Positions 6,472 through 11,327 of a stretch of DNA of 11,327 bases are shown one piece after another. Below the pieces are notes generated by a model. That model searched no databases. It saw only the letters and a program-made list of their open reading frames with translations, and was not told where the DNA came from. The translations under genes and the position numbers were made by a program. Position 1 is the first letter of the stretch. Each line of letters begins with the position of its first letter. Source of the stretch: Gemmatimonadota bacterium (GTDB lineage: Bacteria; Gemmatimonadota; Gemmatimonadetes; Gemmatimonadales; Gemmatimonadaceae); NCBI GenBank assembly GCA_947475795.1, contig CANJOX010000070.1, positions 1-11,327 of the forward strand, in the 5' to 3' direction.

Positions 6472-8397
6472 TTAGTAGTCCACGGGTCGCAGGTACGATT
6501 CCCCGATCCCGGAGTGACTGAGCAGCGCCGTGGCTGGCGGACGGCGCTTCCAGTGCGTGCCGTTCAGCCGTCGCGACACCAACGTGAGCTCGTCCGGGTG
6601 ATATCCCCGCGCGCGCAGGGATTCATGCGAGAAACCGTGCAGCATGCCATTCAGGATTTCATCGGCGCGCGGGTAGCTGATCCCGAGGTCCCCTTCGTCG
6701 GTTTGCCCGGCAATCAGATCGGCCGTGGCCGGCTTATTGATGATGATGTCGGGCACGCCCAGATGACGGGCGAGCGCCCACACCTGGGTTTTGTAGAGAT
6801 CCCCGATGGGATTGATCGGCGGCGAGTCGTCGGCGTGCCACGTGAAGTAGCCGAACAGCCGTTCTGTCTTGTTCCCCGTGCCCAAGGGCAGGGCGCGATA
6901 GCGGGCCGACAGGTCGAACAGGGCGATCATGCGCGTGCGGGCCATGATGTTGCCGCGGCGGGAGGCGTCGGCGTCGGGTTCGGCGGTGAGGTAGCCGTCC
7001 ACGGCGGGGCTGATGTCGACGGTGCGCGACTCGATGCCGAGCGCGTCGATCACCAACTGTGCGTGGTCGAGCGACTCGGCGCTTGACGTCCGGTAGGGCA
7101 GGCGTACGCCGATGACGTTTTCGCGTCCGAGGGCGAGGACGGCGAGGAAGGCCGTGACGGCGGAATCCACGCCGCCGGAGATGCCGATGACCGCCTTGCC
7201 GAAGCCGCGCCGCGTGAGTTCTTCGCGCAGAAACCCGGCAAGCCAATCTTCGGTAAGCTCGGCATCGATGGCGAGCGAGGGCGGCCCCCCGTGATCGCGC
7301 ATTTCGTGGCGGATCACCGGGAGTGACTCCGGGATGGCGCGCACCTGCGAATTGGCGCGCACGAGCGCCTGGGTGGGAATGGCGAATTCACCCGTCTCAA
7401 AGCCGCGGGCGCCGCGCACCAGATCGGCCGCCGCCGGCTCCGGTCCGTCGTAGGAGAGCGTGGGCGTCGTGCCGTCCTGCACGCGCCGCACGTTGTCGAG
7501 CACGTGCGGCAGCGCCACGCGCAGGTCGCTGAGCAGCGGGCCGTCGGCCCGCGCGCGCACCAGATCGTCCAGGTCGATCGTGATCGACACGAAACTCTCG
7601 TCCCAGACGGGGGCGTGGCCGCGGACGTCGCCCCCCGGTCCCACCAGATGGGAGGTGCCGAAAAACCGCTTGCCCCCCTCGGTGCCCACGAGATTCACGA
7701 AGCTCGCATACACGCCGTGTTCTTCGGCGATGTCGCGGATGAGCCGCTCCCAGCGCGCGGCGCTGTATGGACCCTCCACCCCGTCGTCCCGCGGCCAGAT
7801 GCCGCGCGCTGGGGCGGCCGACGACACGAACACCACCTGCGCGCCGTCGAGGGCGGCGATGGTGCCACTGATGGAATGCCAGGCGTCTTCGCACACCAGG
7901 ATCGCGGCGCGGCCCCACGGCGTCTCAAAGGCGCGGATGTCGGTGCCGCGTTCCACAAAGCGCTCTTCGTCGAAGAGCCCGTAGGTGGGCAGGTAGTTCT
8001 TGCGGTGCACGTGCCGGATCACCGGTGGCCCGTCGTCGAGGCCGATGGTGAGATAGGCGGCGCTGTTGTGCAGGGTATCCCGCCAGCGCTCGTAGAAGCC
8101 GACGATGACGTCAAGCGCCACGCAGTCGATGCCGGCCGCCGCACAAGCAGTGCGGTAGGCATCGTCGAGATCGTAGGCCAGCGCCCCGGCGGTACAGGCG
8201 ACCTCGCGGACGCCCCCTTCCACGAAGTAGCCCGACAGGGCGGTCTCGGGGAAATGCACGACCTGCGGGCGCGGGTCGAGCGTGGAAGCTTGCGCGCACA
8301 GGCGCCCGATACGGGCGAGGTTGGCGGCTACGTCGCCCTTTCGGGGGGCGAACTGGCAGAGGGCCAGCGTCAGCGGACGAATCGGATCACCAGGCAT
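6472..8397 (-). CDS. nadE: Glutamine-dependent NAD+ synthetase
   Basis: This 641-residue, two-domain enzyme makes NAD+ from deamido-NAD+, ATP and glutamine in the last step of NAD synthesis, in the cytoplasm. The N-terminal nitrilase-like glutaminase domain (about 8-300) has the triad E51 (HFPETALSGY), K133 (HRKNYLPTYG) and C169 (LVCEDAW). It releases ammonia for the C-terminal synthetase domain (about 380-625). That domain has the PP-loop SGGVDSA (407-413), GTGNKTERLFGY (506-517), GDLYKTQVWALARHLGVP (532-549), GQTDEGDLGISY (564-575) and KRRPP (617-621). The synthetase motifs look closer to the ammonia-dependent type, including the archaeal ones, than to those of standard long glutamine-dependent enzymes. 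The protein is also longer than the roughly 540-590 residues common in bacteria. The ATG at 8397 has no ribosome site, but a -10-like box lies 6 nt before it, so the mRNA may be leaderless. Confidence 0.95.
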   Translation of the reverse strand: MPGDPIRPLTLALCQFAPRKGDVAANLARIGRLCAQASTLDPRPQVVHFPETALSGYFVEGGVREVACTAGALAYDLDDAYRTACAAAGIDCVALDVIVGFYERWRDTLHNSAAYLTIGLDDGPPVIRHVHRKNYLPTYGLFDEERFVERGTDIRAFETPWGRAAILVCEDAWHSISGTIAALDGAQVVFVSSAAPARGIWPRDDGVEGPYSAARWERLIRDIAEEHGVYASFVNLVGTEGGKRFFGTSHLVGPGGDVRGHAPVWDESFVSITIDLDDLVRARADGPLLSDLRVALPHVLDNVRRVQDGTTPTLSYDGPEPAAADLVRGARGFETGEFAIPTQALVRANSQVRAIPESLPVIRHEMRDHGGPPSLAIDAELTEDWLAGFLREELTRRGFGKAVIGISGGVDSAVTAFLAVLALGRENVIGVRLPYRTSSAESLDHAQLVIDALGIESRTVDISPAVDGYLTAEPDADASRRGNIMARTRMIALFDLSARYRALPLGTGNKTERLFGYFTWHADDSPPINPIGDLYKTQVWALARHLGVPDIIINKPATADLIAGQTDEGDLGISYPRADEILNGMLHGFSHESLRARGYHPDELTLVSRRLNGTHWKRRPPATALLSHSGIGESYLRPVDY

Positions 8398-8403
8398 GGA
8401 CGC

Positions 8404-8409
8404 AAACTA
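8404..8409 (-). promoter_or_regulatory. -10 box of nadE placed for a leaderless transcript
   Basis: On the minus strand TAGTTT is followed by exactly 6 nt (8398-8403) and then the nadE ATG. The normal -10 to +1 distance would put transcription start at or within a base of the A of the ATG. No Shine-Dalgarno sequence is present. No convincing -35 hexamer is seen 16-18 nt upstream. Confidence 0.45.
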
Positions 8410-8493
8410 GGGGGCGCTGGCCTCCGCGCCTACGGTGTGGGGGTACGGCCGGCACCGCGAGCACCCTGACGAACCGCGGCGACCGCTGCCGTG

Positions 8494-8499
8494 TAGAAT
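8494..8499 (+). promoter_or_regulatory. -10 box of the PBP gene placed for a leaderless transcript
   Basis: TAGAAT matches the -10 consensus at five of six positions. It is followed by 6 nt (8500-8505, TCGCCC) and the ATG at 8506. No Shine-Dalgarno sequence precedes the ATG. A CTGACG hexamer at 8466-8471 is 22 nt away, too far for a normal -35. The geometry is the same as that of the divergent nadE promoter. Confidence 0.5.
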
Positions 8500-8505
8500 T
8501 CGCCC

Positions 8506-10590
8506 ATGGTCCGTCCTCTCTCCCCAGTTCAGTCGCGTCTGTCGTGGGCCGTGGTTGGCCCGTGGCTGCTCGCCGCCTCCTTGGGAACTCTCTCCCCGGC
8601 GGCGCGCGTGGCGGCGCAGGCCACGCCCGGGCCGACCGGGGAAGCGTGGCAGATCATCACCCCGCCGCAGGCCACGCTCGTGCTGGGACGCGATGGCTCC
8701 GTGATCGGTGAGCTGGGCAAGGAACGCCGCGTGAGCATCGCGCTCCGCTCACTGCCCAAGTACGTGGGGCTCGCGTTCGTGGCGGTAGAGGACAAGCGCT
8801 TCTACCAGCACGACGGCGTTGACCTGGTCGGCGTGGCCGGTGCTATCAAGGACGCCGTGACCAAGGGCAACCTGCGAGGCGCCAGCACCATCACGCAGTT
8901 GCTGGTGGGCAACATGCACCCCGACCTGATCGACCGTCGCGATGTGTCAGCCGGCCGCAAGTTGCGCGAGCAGCAGGCGGCGCGCGAAATGGAACGCCAC
9001 TACAACAAGGAGCAGATCCTCGAGGCGTTCCTCAATCAGATCTCGTTCGGACGCGGCGCGTTCGGCATCGAGATGGCGGCGCGTCAGTTCTTCGGAAAAG
9101 GCGCGGCCGAGCTCACGCTGGCCGAGGCGGCGTCGCTGGCGTCGATGCCCAAGAGTCCCGTGCAATACGATCCGGCCCGTTACCCCGATCGCAATCGCAC
9201 GCGGCGCAACACGGTACTCGCGCTGATGGCGGAGCAGGGGTACATCACCGCCGCGCAGTCGGCGGCGGCGCAGCGCGAGCCGGTGCGTACGGTGACCACC
9301 ACGCGCGCACCGGCGCCATGGGTGGTGGACGTGGTGCGCGTGCAGGCCGAGCGGGCGGGTATTGCCGTGATGCAGGGCGGGTATCGCATTCACACCACGA
9401 TCGACGCCGCGTTGCAGCGCGCCACGCAGCAGGCGCTCAGCAGTGGACTCGACGAGATCGAAACGCGCCCCGGGTTCCGCGGACAGCGGTGCGCGGGTGT
9501 GGCCGGTGATACGGCGGCCACGGCCGCGAAGAAGGCGAAGGTGGAAGCGTGCCTGGAAGGCGCGGCGGTGGTACTCGATCCCACCACCGGCGACGTGCGC
9601 GCGCTGGTGGGTGGGCGTGACTACGCGCGGAGTTCGTTCAATCGCGCCGTCGACGGCAACCGTCAGCCCGGCTCGAGCTTCAAGGCCTTCGTGTACGCGC
9701 AGTCGATCGCGCAGGGATTGGCGGCCAATGCCATGGTGGCCGACACCGCGCTGCGCATCCGGCTCGACAACGGACAGACGTACAGCCCCGACAACGCCGA
9801 CAACGCGTTCCTGGGTGCGCTCACGTTACGCGAAGCGCTCACGAAGTCGCGCAATCCGGTGGCGGTACAGCTCGCGCTCGCGGTGGGGATGGACTCGGTG
9901 ATCGCGCTGGCGCGTCGCGCGGGGCTGCGCTCGCCCATTTCGCCGTACCCCTCCAGTGCGCTCGGCGCGAGCGTGGTGCAGCCGCTCGATTTCGTGGCGG
10001 CGTACGCCACGTTCGACAATGGCGGCGTGGCGGTCGAGCCGCGCTTCGTGCAACGCATCGAGGATCGTACCGGGCGCACGGTGTTCGTGCCACAGGTGGC
10101 GCCGGCACGAGCGGCCATGGACCCGCGGGTGGCGTTCATCATGCGCGACATGTTGCAGGACGTGGTCACGCGCGGCACGGCGACCGCCCTGCGCAAGATC
10201 GTGCCGGCGCGCATCCCGGTGGCCGGGAAGACGGGCACGACCAACGACAACACCGATGTGTGGTTCGTGGGGATGACGCCGGAACTGGTGACCGGCGTGT
10301 GGCTGGGCTTCGACAAGCCGGCCATGATCTCACCGGGGGCGGTGGGCGGCACGCTGGCGGCACCGATCGCGGGGCAGATCATTGCGGCGGCGTATGGGAA
10401 TCGCGCGAGTGGCGTGTGGACACCGCCGCCGGGCGTGGTGCCGGTGGAACTCGATCGGGCCAGTGGACAGCCGTCGGATGCGAAGACGCCGGACGAGCGA
10501 CGCTATGTGGAGTGGTTCATGGCGGGAACGGAACCGGGAGCGCCAGTGTGGCCGTGGAGTCTGTTTCGACTAGGGCCGATCGGGTACTAG
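8506..10590 (+). CDS. Class A penicillin-binding protein (PBP1A-like, bifunctional glycosyltransferase/transpeptidase)
   Basis: This 694-residue protein polymerises and cross-links peptidoglycan on the outer face of the inner membrane. The GT51 glycosyltransferase domain (about 60-245) has EDKRFYQHDGVD (95-106, catalytic E95), GASTITQLLVGN (125-136), ILEAFLNQISFGRGAFGI (171-188, second Glu E173) and a third conserved block ending at SMPKSPVQYDP. The transpeptidase domain (about 350-635) has the nucleophile motif SSFK (S390-K393), SRN (448-450) and KTGTTN (575-580). All catalytic motifs are intact. Residues 14-30 are hydrophobic and are followed by AARVAA|QATP, which could be a signal-peptidase site rather than a plain anchor. 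C329 and C349 lie in a short insertion just before the transpeptidase core. The gene is divergent from nadE with a 108-bp spacer. A monofunctional role is excluded by the motifs; assignment to PBP1A rather than PBP1B/1C is by overall look. Confidence 0.94.
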   Translation: MVRPLSPVQSRLSWAVVGPWLLAASLGTLSPAARVAAQATPGPTGEAWQIITPPQATLVLGRDGSVIGELGKERRVSIALRSLPKYVGLAFVAVEDKRFYQHDGVDLVGVAGAIKDAVTKGNLRGASTITQLLVGNMHPDLIDRRDVSAGRKLREQQAAREMERHYNKEQILEAFLNQISFGRGAFGIEMAARQFFGKGAAELTLAEAASLASMPKSPVQYDPARYPDRNRTRRNTVLALMAEQGYITAAQSAAAQREPVRTVTTTRAPAPWVVDVVRVQAERAGIAVMQGGYRIHTTIDAALQRATQQALSSGLDEIETRPGFRGQRCAGVAGDTAATAAKKAKVEACLEGAAVVLDPTTGDVRALVGGRDYARSSFNRAVDGNRQPGSSFKAFVYAQSIAQGLAANAMVADTALRIRLDNGQTYSPDNADNAFLGALTLREALTKSRNPVAVQLALAVGMDSVIALARRAGLRSPISPYPSSALGASVVQPLDFVAAYATFDNGGVAVEPRFVQRIEDRTGRTVFVPQVAPARAAMDPRVAFIMRDMLQDVVTRGTATALRKIVPARIPVAGKTGTTNDNTDVWFVGMTPELVTGVWLGFDKPAMISPGAVGGTLAAPIAGQIIAAAYGNRASGVWTPPPGVVPVELDRASGQPSDAKTPDERRYVEWFMAGTEPGAPVWPWSLFRLGPIGY

Positions 10591-10629
10591 AGGGATGGGA
10601 CGGATCGAGTACTCATTGGTCAGAGTACT
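10578..10629 (+). repeat. Short imperfect direct repeat around GATCGRGTACT
   Basis: GATCGGGTACT (10578-10588, overlapping the PBP stop codon region) recurs as GATCGAGTACT (10603-10613), and a shorter AGAGTACT follows at 10622-10629. The spacings are 25 and about 16 nt. The rest of the 68-bp convergent spacer (10591-10658) shows no terminator-like hairpin. The repeats may be chance or decayed remnants. Confidence 0.3.
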
Positions 10630-10658
10630 GGCCTCAGACTGGGTATAGTGGTCGGAGT

Positions 10659-11327
10659 TCAGCAACTGCAGTCCACCGTTTTGAGTGGGTTTGGGGTGGT
10701 CGGATGCGTGCGGGACGGAGGGGCTGCACTGGGCGCCGCCGCGACGCGATCGAGGGCGACCGGGAAGGCGCGCAGGGCCTCGGGCGTGTAGTGCCCCATG
10801 AGACACACCTGCAGCCAGTTTCGTTCGCACAGATAGCCGCTCTCGTAGCTGAGCAGCCAACCCGCGTCGCGGAGTCGCTCGCCGAGTGCGCGTGCGCTGA
10901 CGCCGGCGGGTGGGATCAGCGTGTGCACCGCGGGTGAGGCGTGATTGCCGTTGGCGAGAACGCGCCAGCCGCGCGACTCCATCGCCCGCCGAAGCCAGGC
11001 CCCGTCCAGCGCGAGCCGGCGGAAGCGCGCCGGCCAGTTCATCTCGGTCAGCGAGGTGGCGAGGGCGTCAAGCAGGTTCGAGGACTGCGTGAACGGTACA
11101 CCCTGTTGCGCCACGGCCAAGCCAAGGTCGAGGTAGCGTGGGACACGCGTGCTGGGCGTACACGCGGTGCCATCGTGGAACACGATCGCGACGCCGGGGA
11201 AGGCGGCGAGCGCTTTGCCGCTGACCGCGCTGGCCATCCACACGTCGTGCAGCGACAGCGGCACGGTGCCGAGGCTGCTGATCACGTCGAGCGCCAGCTT
11301 GGCGCCGTGCGACTTCGCGATCGCGGC
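10659..11327 (-). CDS. Class V PLP-dependent aminotransferase, C-terminal part, cut by the right edge
   Basis: The frame is open from the right edge to the TGA at 10659-10661, giving 222 residues; the N-terminus lies off the window. Numbering from the edge, KLALDVISSLGTVPL (10-24) carries the aspartate that holds the pyridine nitrogen of PLP (D14). ASAVSGKALAAFPGVAIV (32-49) carries the likely Schiff-base lysine K38, 24 residues later, a spacing usual for fold-type I class V enzymes such as alanine-glyoxylate or 2-aminoethylphosphonate transaminases. The C-terminal small domain includes VHTLIPPAGVSARALGERLRD and LSYESGYLCERNWLQVCLMG. The amino donor and acceptor cannot be told from this part. 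The last 30 or so residues (after FPVALDRV) are rich in Ala, Ser, Pro and Thr and end VDCSC; this tail does not look like conserved fold. The gene converges on the PBP gene. Confidence 0.82.
   Translation of the reverse strand, partial: AAIAKSHGAKLALDVISSLGTVPLSLHDVWMASAVSGKALAAFPGVAIVFHDGTACTPSTRVPRYLDLGLAVAQQGVPFTQSSNLLDALATSLTEMNWPARFRRLALDGAWLRRAMESRGWRVLANGNHASPAVHTLIPPAGVSARALGERLRDAGWLLSYESGYLCERNWLQVCLMGHYTPEALRAFPVALDRVAAAPSAAPPSRTHPTTPNPLKTVDCSC

Noticed and set aside
7504..8469. 321-codon plus-strand open frame opposite nadE
   Set aside because: It is a shadow of the nadE coding frame, with no recognisable motif and no ribosome site.
10644..10649. TATAGT as a plus-strand -10 box after the PBP gene
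   Set aside because: There is no -35 match and no plus-strand gene downstream within the window; the region beyond is the minus-strand aminotransferase.

Overview
The window is GC-rich bacterial chromosome with an ordinary, tightly packed gene layout. The gene set and style suggest Gemmatimonadota or a similar high-GC environmental phylum: a secreted S9-type peptidase with a glycine-rich insert, a fused alpha/beta 2-oxoacid dehydrogenase E1, and signal peptides ending in an AxA|Q-like site. This assignment is an inference from style and was not tested by any search. No rRNA, tRNA, CRISPR array, insertion sequence, integrase or phage gene was found. No stretch longer than 300 bases lacks a gene.

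Layout from left to right. Positions 1-1924 (minus strand) hold the N-terminal 641 residues of a secreted S9-family peptidase whose catalytic domain lies off the left edge. A 210-base divergent spacer follows. It carries a perfect 8-1-8 palindrome embedded in a promoter that reads into a two-gene type II toxin-antitoxin operon (Phd/YefM-like antitoxin, VapC-like PIN toxin; 2135-2767). A GC-rich hairpin separates this from a convergent 711-residue fused E1alpha-E1beta 2-oxoacid dehydrogenase (2846-4981, minus). Divergent from it is a probable two-gene unit: a HIT-family protein (5129-5614) and a creatininase-family amidohydrolase (5637-6425). A perfect 28-bp dyad separates that unit from the convergent NAD+ synthetase gene nadE (6472-8397, minus), which has an N-terminal glutaminase domain. 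Divergent from nadE is a class A penicillin-binding protein (8506-10590). The last gene (10659-11327, minus) is the C-terminal part of a class V aminotransferase that runs off the right edge.

The genes do not form one pathway. They cover extracytoplasmic peptide degradation, branched-chain or other 2-oxoacid oxidation, nucleotide-conjugate hydrolysis, NAD synthesis and peptidoglycan synthesis, plus one toxin-antitoxin module. I see no convincing novel multi-gene system. The points most worth a second look are: (a) paired divergent promoters for nadE and the PBP whose -10 boxes both sit exactly 6 nt before the ATG, suggesting leaderless mRNAs; (b) the palindromic operator over the -35 box of the toxin-antitoxin operon; (c) a NadE that seems to join a glutaminase domain to an ammonia-type (archaeal-like) synthetase domain; (d) a PBP1A with a possibly cleavable signal peptide and a cysteine-pair insertion.
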